35,572 nt of DNA. Origin: UBA6115 sp964346355 (lineage in GTDB: Bacteria > Bacillota > Clostridia > Christensenellales > Aristaeellaceae). Positions 1 through 8,118 of the stretch are shown here, piece after piece. The first letter of the stretch is position 1, and every line of letters begins with the position of its first letter. The DNA lies in contig CAYFUH010000015.1 in NCBI GenBank assembly GCA_964346355.1, forward strand, positions 1 through 35,572. Direction: 5' to 3'. A program made the translations under genes and the position numbers. The notes under the pieces are model-generated. The model ran no database searches. It was not told the origin of the DNA and saw only the letters and a list, made by a program, of their open reading frames with translations.

Positions 1-10
1 GTGCGGCGGC

Positions 11-1240
11 TTAACGAATCGCCCGCACTTCCATATAAAAGCGCTTTTCGTTGGCTTCGCCCATAGAGAAAGTTTTGCGGGGCAGGCGGCCGTCGCGCTC
101 CACCACCGGGAAGAGCTGGTCCTTGGGGAAATCCGGCATCAGGATGCCGGTGCCGCCAGCTTTTGCTAAGATCTCCCGCAAATCTGCCTCGCCGTGCACA
201 TAGTCAAGGGGCAGCTTGGCTTCGTCCAAACAGCGCTGCACGGCGTCAATCACCAGGCCGTCACCCGGCTTTTGCAGCCTGAGGGGCAGGTCGCCCTCAA
301 GGGAAATCAGGGTGATGTCAGGCGCAGCGTCCGTCTTCACCGGTTTAAGCTGTGCCAGGGCGCGCAACACCTCATCCTGCGTGCTGCCAATCGCCAGGCG
401 GTGGATGGGCTCAAACAAAAGCGCCGGGCTGTGCAGGTTCACCAGCTCCACCAAGGCAAATCGGGCGATATGGTTTTGCTGTTCCTCCTGGCTTAGTGCC
501 GCCTTCTGCTTCTCCCAGGATGCCTTGGCCGCTGCCAGGGAGTGGTTGCCGTCGCCCACCGCGAACAGCATCTGGCCGTCCTTCAGCTTGTCTATAAAGG
601 CAGACAGCGCGGCCGCGAAGCTGTTTAGGTGGTTATCGTCCTTCACCTGCCACCCTTTTAACCTGCCGCCGTTCATCATCAGGGGGATGTCATACAAAAG
701 GGGCAAATCATCCCGCGCGGCATACAAGGGGCCAATCAGGCTGTCCTGTGGGTCATCCACCAGCAGCATCACGTGGGAAACCTCCAGCGCGGATTGTTCC
801 CGCACCTGCTGGCGCGGCGGGATCCGCTCCAGCACCGTTTGCTCCGTCGCGCGGATCTTGGACTGGCTGCCCTGCGCGTAGTCGTATTCTTCCAGGTCTA
901 TCGCCAGCACCAGGCCGACGCGCTTGCCGGACTGCGTCTTTCGCTCCACCAGCACAAAGCTGTTATTAAGGGCGCAAAACAGGTCGCGCTTAATGTAGTC
1001 TTCCATCGCGGCATACACCGCTTTTGATCGGCTTTCCGCTTCATCCAAAAAGGCTTCCGGCACAATCAGCCGCAGGGTGGAGGGATGCTCACCCACCTCG
1101 CGGTCGGCTTTTTGCCAGACCTCCTTTTGGGAGGTGTACTGGTCCAGCGCCACCACAGGCCAGAAATGATTGTTGCAGGAGGCTTTGGGAATCAGGATGT
1201 TCGCCGGGCGCACGGAAAGGCCCTGCCAGTTTGTCATCAT
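11..1240 (-). CDS. DUF1015 family protein, third gene of the serC-serA operon
   Basis: This 409-residue protein is recognised as DUF1015 from its overall sequence, including an N-terminal stretch around NILIPKAS and the FAVGDGNHSLAAAK motif near residue 230. No biochemical activity can be assigned from sequence; the GDGNHS motif could be an active-site or nucleotide-binding loop, which is inference. Its ATG overlaps the serA stop (ATGA), and GGAGG lies 8 nt upstream inside serA, so it is translationally coupled to serA. A second ATG follows directly. The family is commonly found next to serA/serC in Clostridia, which suggests a role tied to serine or phosphohydroxypyruvate metabolism. The gene is complete and ends 10 bases from the window edge. 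Confidence 0.85.
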   Translation of the reverse strand: MMTNWQGLSVRPANILIPKASCNNHFWPVVALDQYTSQKEVWQKADREVGEHPSTLRLIVPEAFLDEAESRSKAVYAAMEDYIKRDLFCALNNSFVLVERKTQSGKRVGLVLAIDLEEYDYAQGSQSKIRATEQTVLERIPPRQQVREQSALEVSHVMLLVDDPQDSLIGPLYAARDDLPLLYDIPLMMNGGRLKGWQVKDDNHLNSFAAALSAFIDKLKDGQMLFAVGDGNHSLAAAKASWEKQKAALSQEEQQNHIARFALVELVNLHSPALLFEPIHRLAIGSTQDEVLRALAQLKPVKTDAAPDITLISLEGDLPLRLQKPGDGLVIDAVQRCLDEAKLPLDYVHGEADLREILAKAGGTGILMPDFPKDQLFPVVERDGRLPRKTFSMGEANEKRFYMEVRAIR

Positions 1241-2457
1241 GTTCCGTCCCTCCCCGCAGGCATGTCCTCCAGCGGCTCGTTCACGCCGTAGATGACGCGC
1301 ACCTTCAGGATATCCGGCTGGGAGGCCAGCTGCATGGCAAAATCGCGCAGCACATTGACGGACACATCAAACAGGGCGGCCGCCACATGATCGCGGCTGG
1401 CGGACACCATCTGGTCAATGTTGATGTTGGCCTCCCCAAACAGCGTGGTCACCTTGCTTAAAATGCCCGGCACATTGCGGTGCAGCACGATGACGCGGGT
1501 GGGGCGGTTTGCCCGGCCCAGTGAGATGCTGGGGAAATTGACCGAGTTTGTAATATTCCCGTTGTTGAGGTAATCCTGCGCCTGGCGCACAGCCATCACG
1601 GCGCAGTTTTCCTCGCTTTCTTCCGTCGCAGCACCCAGGTGCGGCAGGATGATGGTGTTGGGGAAGCCCATCACGGTCTCGTTGGCAAAATCCGTCACAT
1701 AGCGCCGCACCCGGCCGTTTTCAAGCGCTTTGCCCAGGGCCACTTCGTCCACCAGCAAATCCCGCGCGAAGTTGAGCAGGATGGCGCCGTCTTTAAACTG
1801 CGCGATGCGCTCCGTACCAAACATGCCGCGGGTTTTCTCAATCAGCGGCACATGCAGGCTGATGTAGTCGCTCCTGGCCAGCAGGTCATTTAACTGCGTC
1901 ACCATCTGCACATTGCGGGACAGCTTCAGCGCGAACTCGATGGAGATAAAGGGGTCATGCCCCAGCACCTCCATGCCCAGGCTGAGGGCGGCATTGGCCA
2001 CCAGATGTCCCACCGCGCCCAGACCGACCACACCCAGCGTTTTCCCGCGAATCTCATGGCCGGAGAAGGTCTTTTTCTGCTTTTCGGCCAGCTGCGCGAC
2101 CTCCTTGTCCGCCTTTTGCGCGCGCACCCAGTTGGCGCCGTCCAGCACCCCGCGGGAGGCCAGCAGCATGCCGGCGATGACCAATTCAGCCACGGCGTTG
2201 GCGTTGCCGCCCGGCGCGTTGAAAACCACAATGCCTTGGTCCGTCGCGCGGGCGAGCGGGATGTTGTTGACCCCGGCGCCCGCCCTGGCAATGGCGCGCA
2301 GGCGCTGCGGCAGCTGTGTTTCCAGCAGGTCTTTTGAGCGCACCAGCCACAGATCCGCGTCCTGCATGTCCTCAGTTTGCGTATAGTTTTGCCCAAACTC
2401 AATCAGCCCTTTGGGGGAAATATCATTAAGCAGCGTATAATTGCGTTGTTTAAGCAT
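1237..2457 (-). CDS. serA: D-3-phosphoglycerate dehydrogenase
   Basis: Cytosolic enzyme that oxidises 3-phosphoglycerate to 3-phosphohydroxypyruvate with NAD, the first committed step of serine synthesis. The 406-residue protein shows the Rossmann motif GVVGLGAVG near residue 150, the dehydrogenase signature ending NFARDLLVD, and the catalytic histidine in ILPHLGAAT. A C-terminal ACT domain starts around residue 325 (RVIVLHRNVPGILSKVTTLF), as in the short bacterial form that lacks the intervening domain of long SerA. The ACT domain suggests feedback control by serine. The ATG shares one base with the serC stop (TGATG) and its 3' end overlaps the DUF1015 start by 4 nt, giving a tight three-gene operon. 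Confidence 0.95.
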   Translation of the reverse strand: MLKQRNYTLLNDISPKGLIEFGQNYTQTEDMQDADLWLVRSKDLLETQLPQRLRAIARAGAGVNNIPLARATDQGIVVFNAPGGNANAVAELVIAGMLLASRGVLDGANWVRAQKADKEVAQLAEKQKKTFSGHEIRGKTLGVVGLGAVGHLVANAALSLGMEVLGHDPFISIEFALKLSRNVQMVTQLNDLLARSDYISLHVPLIEKTRGMFGTERIAQFKDGAILLNFARDLLVDEVALGKALENGRVRRYVTDFANETVMGFPNTIILPHLGAATEESEENCAVMAVRQAQDYLNNGNITNSVNFPSISLGRANRPTRVIVLHRNVPGILSKVTTLFGEANINIDQMVSASRDHVAAALFDVSVNVLRDFAMQLASQPDILKVRVIYGVNEPLEDMPAGRDGT

Positions 2458-3536
2458 CAGCGGCTCCTTTCAAAATCCTTCATGTAGGATACCAGGGTTT
2501 CAACACCCGCCTTGGGCATGGCGTTGTACAGGCTGGCGCGCATGCCGCCCATGGTGCGGTAGCCCTTGATGCCCAGCAGCCCGCGTTCCTCAGCGCCCTT
2601 GATAAAGTCGGCGTCCACAGCCTCATCCCCGGTGGTGAACACCACGTTCATCAGGGAGCGGCTGTCCTTTTTCACAGGGGAATGAAAAATCTGACTCTTG
2701 TCCAGTGCGTCATACAAAAGGCCGGCTTTTTCCTCGTTGCGCTGCTGCGCGCCAGCGAGGCCGCCCGTTTTTTTCAGCCATTTCATCACCTTGCCCGTGA
2801 TGTAGATGGCGTAGGTGGGCGGGGTGTTGTGCATGGAGCCGCTTTTGATATGGGTGTCATAGCGCAGCATCAGGGGGATGGTTTCGTCCAGTTCCTTTTT
2901 AATTAAATCCTTGCGCACAATCACCAAGGTGAGCCCGGCCGGGCCGATGTTTTTCTGCGCGCCGGCGTAAATCAGCCCATAGCGGGCAAGTTCAAGCGGG
3001 CGCGAAAACACACAGGAGGACTGGTCCGACACCAAGGGAATGCCGCCTGTATCCGGCAGGCTGTGCATCTGCGTGCCGTAGATGGTGTTGTTTTCGCACA
3101 CATGCACAAAGTCCGCGTCCTTTCTGATATCCAGGTTGGTCAAATCGGGGATGCGGTCAAATTTGCTGTCCTCGCTGCTGGCGATGTCCTTCACATCCGT
3201 GTATCTTGCGGCTTCCTCGGCGGCTTTCTTGGCCCAGTGGCCGGTGATGATGTAATCGGCCTTGCCGGATTTGGTGAGGTTCATGGGCGCCATCGCGAAC
3301 TGTAAGGTCGCCCCGCCCTGTAAAAACAGCACCGCATAGTCCTCCGGGATGTTGGCCAACTCGCGGATATCCTGCTCCGTTTCCTTAATGATGCGGTCAT
3401 AAATCTTGCCGCGGTGGCTCATCTCCATCACGGACATGCCGCTGCCCTGATAGTCTTGCATCTCCTGCGCTGCTTCGCGCAGCACTTCTTCTGGCAGGCA
3501 GGCGGGACCGGCTGAAAAATTAAACACTCTGCTCAA
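2457..3536 (-). CDS. serC: Phosphoserine aminotransferase
   Basis: PLP enzyme converting 3-phosphohydroxypyruvate and glutamate to O-phosphoserine and 2-oxoglutarate, the step after SerA. At 359 residues it matches the usual length. It begins SRVFNFSAGPACLPEEVL, typical of SerC, and carries the Schiff-base lysine region IYAGAQKNIGPAG near residue 195. The start is TTG (3536-3534), chosen because GGAGG lies 8 nt upstream and the family N-terminus follows immediately. It is the first gene of serC-serA-DUF1015. A possible promoter on the minus strand (TTGGGT, 17 nt, TATACA) lies about 50 nt upstream. No serB-type phosphatase gene is visible in this window. Confidence 0.95.
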   Translation of the reverse strand: MSRVFNFSAGPACLPEEVLREAAQEMQDYQGSGMSVMEMSHRGKIYDRIIKETEQDIRELANIPEDYAVLFLQGGATLQFAMAPMNLTKSGKADYIITGHWAKKAAEEAARYTDVKDIASSEDSKFDRIPDLTNLDIRKDADFVHVCENNTIYGTQMHSLPDTGGIPLVSDQSSCVFSRPLELARYGLIYAGAQKNIGPAGLTLVIVRKDLIKKELDETIPLMLRYDTHIKSGSMHNTPPTYAIYITGKVMKWLKKTGGLAGAQQRNEEKAGLLYDALDKSQIFHSPVKKDSRSLMNVVFTTGDEAVDADFIKGAEERGLLGIKGYRTMGGMRASLYNAMPKAGVETLVSYMKDFERSR

Positions 3537-3853
3537 TTGATGTTCCTCCCTCGCCTTGTATACAGGCTACTCTTATCTTACCCAAAAACCACAGGAACCT
3601 TCCTTTCATATAAGGAAAAAACCGCCCGGCGGCGCCGGATGGTGTGGGGCGAAAATTGTGGTTTTGGGGGCTGTTTCACGCCCTCGCCCCCTGTTGTGAG
3701 GGTAATCACCTCAAAGGGAATGTCCTTGCCGCAGGTGGTAACAGCCTGGCGCGTTGCAGTTTTTTCAAAGTTTTCGTTTAATTGACTTATTTCCAGGGTA
3801 AAACATAAAAGGACCCCAGAATTGGGCAATCTATTGAAACGAGGTATTTCGAC
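3537..3853. other. Divergent intergenic region between serC and the b5-domain lipoprotein
   Basis: No protein gene is supported in these 317 bases. On the serC (minus) strand there is a hairpin with arms 3666-3671 and 3686-3691 (GGGGGC/GCCCCC), then a short GC stem (3626-3630 with 3634-3638) followed 4 nt later by six T residues (3621-3616). This arrangement resembles an attenuator, but the stem is only 5 bp. No T-box antiterminator sequence or other known riboswitch signature was seen. The plus-strand promoter for the gene at 3854 lies at its right end. Confidence 0.5.
3782..3809 (+). promoter_or_regulatory. Candidate sigma-A promoter for the b5-domain lipoprotein
   Basis: TTGACT (3782-3787), a 16-nt spacer and CATAAA (3804-3809) lie about 45 nt upstream of the ATG at 3854. 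The -35 is close to consensus and the -10 is moderate. Confidence 0.5.
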
Positions 3854-4384
3854 ATGAAGAACAAGAAATTCTTACTGCTGGGCCTGCTGCTTGCTGCGGC
3901 TATTTTCCTGGTTGGCTGCACCGAAGCGCCCAAGCCTGCTGCCCCCACGGATGCGCCTGTTGTGACGGACGCGCCCTCCGCAGTGGAAGAAGCGGTAGAC
4001 GAGGCGAAGGAAGCCGTCGAGGAAGTCAAGGAAGCAGCCGAGGAAGCGGTGGAAGAAGCCAAGGACACCGTTGAAGGCGTCGTCGCGGATGCGAAGGAAG
4101 CCATTGAGGAGCTGAAGAACAAGGTGAAAGCAGCCCTTGATAAGAAAGAGCACTTTGAGCTGACGCTGGAAGAGCTGGCCCACTTCAACGGCAAGGACGG
4201 CATGCGCGCCTTTGTCGCGGTGGATGGCATCATCTACGACGTGACCGATTCCCCCGCCTGGAAGGACGGCGAGCACAACGGCAATCTGGCCGGCAAGGAT
4301 CTGACCAAGGAAATCAAGGAAGATTCTCCCCATGGCATCAAGAACCTTGAAAAGGTCGTCGAGGTCGGCAAGATCAAGGAATAA
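3854..4384 (+). CDS. Lipoprotein with C-terminal cytochrome b5-like heme/steroid-binding domain
   Basis: The 176-residue precursor has a lysine-rich start, a hydrophobic core and lipobox LVGC with the lipidated cysteine at residue 22, so it should be anchored on the outer face of the membrane. Residues ~40-100 form a long Glu/Ala/Lys heptad-like stretch (AEEAVEEAKDTVEG and similar), likely a helical spacer. Residues ~100-176 match the cytochrome b5-like domain (FELTLEELAHFNGKDG, VAVDGIIYDVTDSPAW, AGKDLT, SPHG). Two histidines (EHNG and SPHG) could ligate heme, but the classical HPGG motif is absent, so heme binding is inference. The start has GAGG 9 nt upstream. The membrane protein at 4461 follows, suggesting a two-component surface redox module. 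Confidence 0.85.
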   Translation: MKNKKFLLLGLLLAAAIFLVGCTEAPKPAAPTDAPVVTDAPSAVEEAVDEAKEAVEEVKEAAEEAVEEAKDTVEGVVADAKEAIEELKNKVKAALDKKEHFELTLEELAHFNGKDGMRAFVAVDGIIYDVTDSPAWKDGEHNGNLAGKDLTKEIKEDSPHGIKNLEKVVEVGKIKE

Positions 4385-4421
4385 TTTCCTGCCCTTGCAC
4401 CTAACACGATAGATTATGAAG

Positions 4422-4446
4422 CCCTGCCGGCAGCTTGCCGGCAGGG
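4422..4446 (+). terminator. Perfect 11-bp stem-loop between the b5 lipoprotein and membrane protein genes
   Basis: Arms 4422-4432 and 4436-4446 pair perfectly around a GCT loop and are followed by only TTTG. It may be a partial terminator or an RNA stabiliser that sets the ratio of the two products. It ends just 5 nt before the ribosome binding site of the next gene. Confidence 0.6.
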
Positions 4447-4460
4447 TTTGTGAGGTCAAT

Positions 4461-4865
4461 ATGGACTTTAGACTGCTTGGATGGATCAGCCTGGGGCTGG
4501 CAATCGTCTCCGCGTCACCCTACTGGCTGCGGACGCTCAACAAATGGACGTTCAAGACCAAGAAAAAATGGTTCACAAACCTCCTGCGTGAGCTGCGCAA
4601 AATTCACAAAATCACGGGCATTATGCTGGCTGTCATCGCCCTGTACCACGGCTATTTGGCGTTAAGCAGCCAAATCAAGCTGCACACGGGGACGCTGGTA
4701 TACGCAGCCTTTTTGCTGACTGTGGTGCTGGGCCTTGTTCACTTCTTTAAAAAAGACAAGCGCGCCTTCAAGGGCCACAAGGTGATGGCGCTGGTCAGCT
4801 TCTTGCTGTTCCTGCTGCACCTGATTGAACCCTGGGCCCTGGGCAAGTGGTTCGGCATCTGGTGA
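4461..4865 (+). CDS. Small His-rich four-helix membrane protein, possible b-type cytochrome
   Basis: This 134-residue protein has four predicted membrane helices (roughly residues 4-20, 47-65, 75-93, 105-122). Histidines lie in or at the ends of these helices (RKIHKITG, YHGYLAL, GLVHFF, FKGHKVM, LLHLIEP), a pattern seen in small b-type heme proteins of the ferric-reductase and b561 type. Heme binding and electron transfer are inference. The start at 4461 was chosen over the in-frame ATG at 4416 because GAGG lies 5 nt upstream and the earlier start would run through the strong stem-loop at 4422-4446. It follows the b5-domain lipoprotein and is closed by a bidirectional terminator, so the pair may carry electrons across or out of the membrane. 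Confidence 0.75.
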   Translation: MDFRLLGWISLGLAIVSASPYWLRTLNKWTFKTKKKWFTNLLRELRKIHKITGIMLAVIALYHGYLALSSQIKLHTGTLVYAAFLLTVVLGLVHFFKKDKRAFKGHKVMALVSFLLFLLHLIEPWALGKWFGIW

Positions 4866-4886
4866 TGAGATGGCATTGACCGCATG

Positions 4887-4924
4887 AAAAAATCGTCTGG
4901 CTTGTTTTCACCAGGCGATTTTTT
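4887..4924. terminator. Bidirectional intrinsic terminator between the membrane protein and copZ
   Basis: Arms 4887-4900 and 4911-4924 (AAAAAATCGTCTGG with CCAGGCGATTTTTT, one G-U pair) surround a 10-nt loop. Each strand ends in six T residues, so it can stop both the plus-strand b5 operon and the minus-strand cop operon. Confidence 0.9.
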
Positions 4925-4938
4925 ATGTTGTTGATGCA

Positions 4939-5142
4939 TTAGTTAACGTCGTAGCCCTGGTTCTCAATGGCGGTGGTCAATTGCGCAAGCGTAACGGTGC
5001 CAGGGTCATAATCCACCTCAACCAGGCCTTTTTCCAACTGGATATCCACTTTCCTTACACCGTCCAGCTTCATCAGTGCGTCGGTCACCGCCTTCACGCA
5101 GTGCGCGCAGGACATGCCGGCTACCTTGAGTGTATCAGTCAT
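4939..5142 (-). CDS. copZ: Copper chaperone, single HMA domain
   Basis: This 67-residue protein is a single heavy-metal-associated domain with the metal-binding motif GMSCAHC near residues 9-15 and the ferredoxin-like fold sequence KAVTDALMKLDGVRKVDIQLE. It is expected to bind Cu(I) in the cytosol and pass it to the CopA ATPase. Two ATG codons occur in tandem (5145 and 5142). The second was chosen because AGGAGG is 6 nt from it but only 3 nt from the first. The gene start overlaps the 3' end of copA by a few bases, so the two are co-translated. Confidence 0.9.
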   Translation of the reverse strand: MTDTLKVAGMSCAHCVKAVTDALMKLDGVRKVDIQLEKGLVEVDYDPGTVTLAQLTTAIENQGYDVN

Positions 5143-7612
5143 CATATGCCTCCTTTTGTGGTTTGAATGAGTTGCGTTTCAGCCGCAGCGCGTTCAGCAG
5201 CACCGAGATGGAGCTGAAGCTCATCGCGGCGGCGGCAATCATGGGGGAGAGCAGCGGGCCGCCAAACAGATGCAAAAGCCCCGCCGCGACCGGGATGCCC
5301 AGCACGTTGTAGCCAAAGGCCCAAAACAGGTTTTCCTTGATGGTTTTGATGGTGCGCCGGGAGAGGGCGATGGCAGCCGGCACGTCCATTAAGTCCGAGT
5401 GCATCAGCACAATATCGGCTGATTCCATGGCTACATCTGTGCCTGATCCAATCGCGATGCCGACATCGGCCTGCACCAGGGCTGGGGCATCGTTGATGCC
5501 GTCACCCACCATGGCGACGCGCTTGCCCGTTTCCTGCAAGTCCGCCACCTTTTTGGCCTTGTCCTCCGGCAAGACATCGGAAATCACCTGGTTAATCCCC
5601 GCCTGCGCGGCAATCGCGCGGGCGGTTTTTTGGTTATCCCCGGTCATCATCACAACCTGCAGGCCCAAATCCTGCAGCGCTTTCACGGCCTGGATGCTGG
5701 ACTCCTTGATGACATCTGCCACCGCGATGATGCCGGCCAGTTTGTTGTCTTCGGCAAAGAACATCGGTGTTTTGCCCATATCCGCCAGCACATCGGCTTC
5801 TGCCTGCAAGGTCAGCAGGGAAATGCCCGACTCTGTCATCAGCTGGCGGTTGCCGGCCAAGACAGTCCTGCCATTTACCCGGGTGCTGATACCGCGGCCG
5901 GAGATGGCTTGAAACGCGCTGGTGTCAGACAGCGCCAGCCCCCGCTCCTTCGCGTGGCTCACAATGGCTAAGCCCAGGGGGTGCTCGCTGTTGATCTCCG
6001 CGCTGGCAGCCAAGGCCAGCAGGGCTTCCTCCGTCATGCCCTCTGCGGGCAGGATGTCTGTCACCAGCGGTTTGCCCAAGGTCAGGGTGCCGGTCTTGTC
6101 CAGCACCACCGTATCAATCCGGTGCGCGGTCTCCAGCGCTTCGCCGGATTTGATCAGGATGCCGTGCTCCGCGCCCTTCCCGGTGCCCACCATGATCGCA
6201 GTGGGCGTGGCCAGACCCAGCGCGCAAGGGCAGGCGATGACCAGGACAGAAATAAAGATGGTCAGCGCGAAGGAAAGGTTCCGCGTGCCCAGATACCAGG
6301 CGATGCCGGCAGTAAGCGCAATGACAAACACAGCGGGTACAAAGATGCCGGATACCTGGTCGGCCAGCTTGGCGATGGGTGCCTTGCTGCCCTGGGCTTC
6401 CTCCACCAAGCGGATGATCTGCGCAAGCGCCGTGTCATCGCCCACCTTTTGCGCCTGCATGCGGAAGGCGCCGGTGGTGTTGACGGTGGCGGCAAACACG
6501 CTGTCGCCTGCCTTTTTATCAATGGGCATGCTTTCGCCTGTCAGCATGGACTCATCCACCGCCGAATGGCCGTCTTGCACCACGCCGTCTACCGGGATGC
6601 TGGCACCAGGGCGCACCAGCAGCACGTCGCCTATCTCCACATCCTCCAGCGGGATTTCAACTTCCTCCTCCCCGCGGATCAAAAAGGCGGTGCGCGGCGC
6701 CAGGTTCATCAGCTTGCGCACGGCCTCGCCCGTGCGCCCCTTGGAGATGGCTTCCAGCGTCTTGCCCAGGAGGATCAGGGCAATGATGACACCGGCGGAC
6801 TCAAAGTACAGCGCATGCACAGCGTGCCCGTCCCCCTGGTAGATGCGCCAGGTACTGTACAGGCTGTACAGAAAGGCGGCGGCCGTGCCCATGGCGATTA
6901 AACTGTCCATATTGGGCCCGCCGGTGATGATGGCGCGGGTGCCGGAGGTGTAAAACTTGTAGCCCGCTGCGATGATGGGCAGGGTGAGCAGCAGCTGCAG
7001 CAGCGCGAAGCGCAGGGGGAAGGCATCCGGGGAAATCGCATCTGGCACGGGCAGGCCCACCATGGGCCCCATGGCGATATACAAGAGCGGCACGGCAAAG
7101 ACGAGGGCCACAATCAGTTTGGCCCACTGCCGCTTCAGCTCTTTTTCTTTCCTTTTGCGGGCGTCCTCCGCTGCGGACTTTTTCTCCACTTCCCGGGGTT
7201 CATAGCCCAGGGCGCGGATCTTCTCCTTGATGTCATGCAGGCGGATCTGGCTGGGGTCATAGGCAATCGCCGCTTGTTCATTGGCCAGGTTGACATGAAT
7301 ACGCGTGATGCCGGGCTGCCGGGCGATCACTTTTTCAATCCGCGCGGAGCAGGCGGCGCAGGTCATGCCCGAAATGCCCAGCGTGACCTGCTTGTCCTGT
7401 TCCATCTCCCGCAAGGGATAGCCAATCTGCGCGACCGCGTCCATGATCTGCTGGCTGGTGATGGTATCCTCATCAAACTGCACGGTCAGCTTCTCGCTGG
7501 CTAAGTTGACAGCGGCGCTTTTGATGCCGTTTTTTCTGGACAATATCTTTTCAATCCGCGCAGAGCAGGCCGCGCAGGTCATGTTTTGTACGGTGTACAC
7601 TTGCTGTTTCAT
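5135..7612 (-). CDS. copA: Copper-translocating P1B-type ATPase
   Basis: Membrane ATPase exporting Cu(I). The 825-residue protein has two N-terminal HMA domains with MTCAACSARIEK motifs (around residues 10 and 85), transmembrane helices, an actuator domain with MLTGES, the membrane metal site CPC (about residues 461-463), the phosphorylated aspartate in DKTGT (about 505), the SEHPLG nucleotide-binding motif and the hinge MVGDGINDAPA (about 700). The start at 7612 was chosen because GGAG lies 6 nt upstream and the HMA domain begins at once; the upstream in-frame extension of 25 residues runs through the promoter region and lacks homology. It is divergent from an HxlR regulator and followed by copZ. 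Confidence 0.96.
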   Translation of the reverse strand: MKQQVYTVQNMTCAACSARIEKILSRKNGIKSAAVNLASEKLTVQFDEDTITSQQIMDAVAQIGYPLREMEQDKQVTLGISGMTCAACSARIEKVIARQPGITRIHVNLANEQAAIAYDPSQIRLHDIKEKIRALGYEPREVEKKSAAEDARKRKEKELKRQWAKLIVALVFAVPLLYIAMGPMVGLPVPDAISPDAFPLRFALLQLLLTLPIIAAGYKFYTSGTRAIITGGPNMDSLIAMGTAAAFLYSLYSTWRIYQGDGHAVHALYFESAGVIIALILLGKTLEAISKGRTGEAVRKLMNLAPRTAFLIRGEEEVEIPLEDVEIGDVLLVRPGASIPVDGVVQDGHSAVDESMLTGESMPIDKKAGDSVFAATVNTTGAFRMQAQKVGDDTALAQIIRLVEEAQGSKAPIAKLADQVSGIFVPAVFVIALTAGIAWYLGTRNLSFALTIFISVLVIACPCALGLATPTAIMVGTGKGAEHGILIKSGEALETAHRIDTVVLDKTGTLTLGKPLVTDILPAEGMTEEALLALAASAEINSEHPLGLAIVSHAKERGLALSDTSAFQAISGRGISTRVNGRTVLAGNRQLMTESGISLLTLQAEADVLADMGKTPMFFAEDNKLAGIIAVADVIKESSIQAVKALQDLGLQVVMMTGDNQKTARAIAAQAGINQVISDVLPEDKAKKVADLQETGKRVAMVGDGINDAPALVQADVGIAIGSGTDVAMESADIVLMHSDLMDVPAAIALSRRTIKTIKENLFWAFGYNVLGIPVAAGLLHLFGGPLLSPMIAAAAMSFSSISVLLNALRLKRNSFKPQKEAYDD

Positions 7613-7701
7613 CACATACTCCGAAAGGTCTGTCGGGTGAGGAGTTCGTTTCAGCCTCAGCATACGGCAACACTGCCAAATCAACAAGTACGCACTATTT
7701 A

Positions 7702-7727
7702 GTGGTATACTACCTAAAAAGTAAGTA
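7702..7727. promoter_or_regulatory. Candidate operator/promoter for copA and the HxlR regulator
   Basis: A near-perfect dyad, GTGGTATACTAC (7702-7713), contains an extended -10 for the plus-strand regulator (TGG then TATACT at 7706-7711). It overlaps a second imperfect dyad at 7708-7727 (TACTACCT-AAAA-AGTAAGTA, 6 of 8 arm pairs). The position between divergent genes and on the -10 is what an autoregulatory HxlR site would look like; binding is inference. Confidence 0.45.
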
Positions 7728-7749
7728 ATTCATTCAATGGAGGCAGATG

Positions 7750-8115
7750 ATGCAGCACACAAAATTAGACGGGCTCAACTGCCCGGTGGACGCGACCCTG
7801 CGGCTGATTGGCGGCAAGTACAAAGCGCTGATCCTATGGCATTTGATTGAAGAACCGCGGCGCTACGGCGCGCTTTCACGCATCATTCCGCAGGCGACGC
7901 CCAAGATGCTCACCCAGCAGTTGCGGGAGTTGGAGCGTGACGGCTTAATCAACCGGAAGGTCTACCCGGTGGTGCCGCCGCATGTGGAATACTCCCTCAG
8001 CGCCTTTGGCAAAAGCCTGCTGCCGGTGCTGAATATCATGTATTCCTGGGGCGAGGGCTATATGAAGGAGCGGGGCATCCCCATCACCTGCTCCATGAAA
8101 ACGGGGGAGCAGTAG
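7750..8115 (+). CDS. HxlR-family winged-helix transcriptional regulator
   Basis: This 121-residue protein has the HxlR signature: N-terminal CPVDATLRLIGGKYKALILWHLIEEPRRYGALSRIIPQ (read in parts), then the winged-helix core KMLTQQLRELERDGLINRKVYPVVPPHVEYSLSAFGKSL. A cysteine at residue 11 matches the position of redox- or electrophile-sensing cysteines in Bacillus YodB, CatR and HypR. The tandem ATG at 7747/7750 was resolved in favour of 7750, where GGAGG is 6 nt away. It is divergent from copA, so it probably controls copA-copZ and itself. A CsoR- or CopY-type copper regulator would be the usual partner, and neither is seen here. It converges on cinA with a 3-nt gap and no terminator between. 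Confidence 0.9.
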   Translation: MQHTKLDGLNCPVDATLRLIGGKYKALILWHLIEEPRRYGALSRIIPQATPKMLTQQLRELERDGLINRKVYPVVPPHVEYSLSAFGKSLLPVLNIMYSWGEGYMKERGIPITCSMKTGEQ

Positions 8116-8118
8116 GAT

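Noticed and set aside
216..881. 221-residue plus-strand ORF antisense to the DUF1015 gene
   Set aside because: Composition-driven shadow of a real gene on the other strand.
3578..3829. 83-residue minus-strand ORF upstream of serC
   Set aside because: No good ribosome site and no recognisable domain; it runs through the hairpins of the likely serC leader.
3537..3853. Serine T-box riboswitch
   Set aside because: The conserved T-box antiterminator sequence is absent on the serC strand.
5922..6901. Two 306-residue plus-strand ORFs antisense to copA
   Set aside because: They are frames opened by the high GC content opposite a well-conserved gene and have no domain similarity or ribosome sites.
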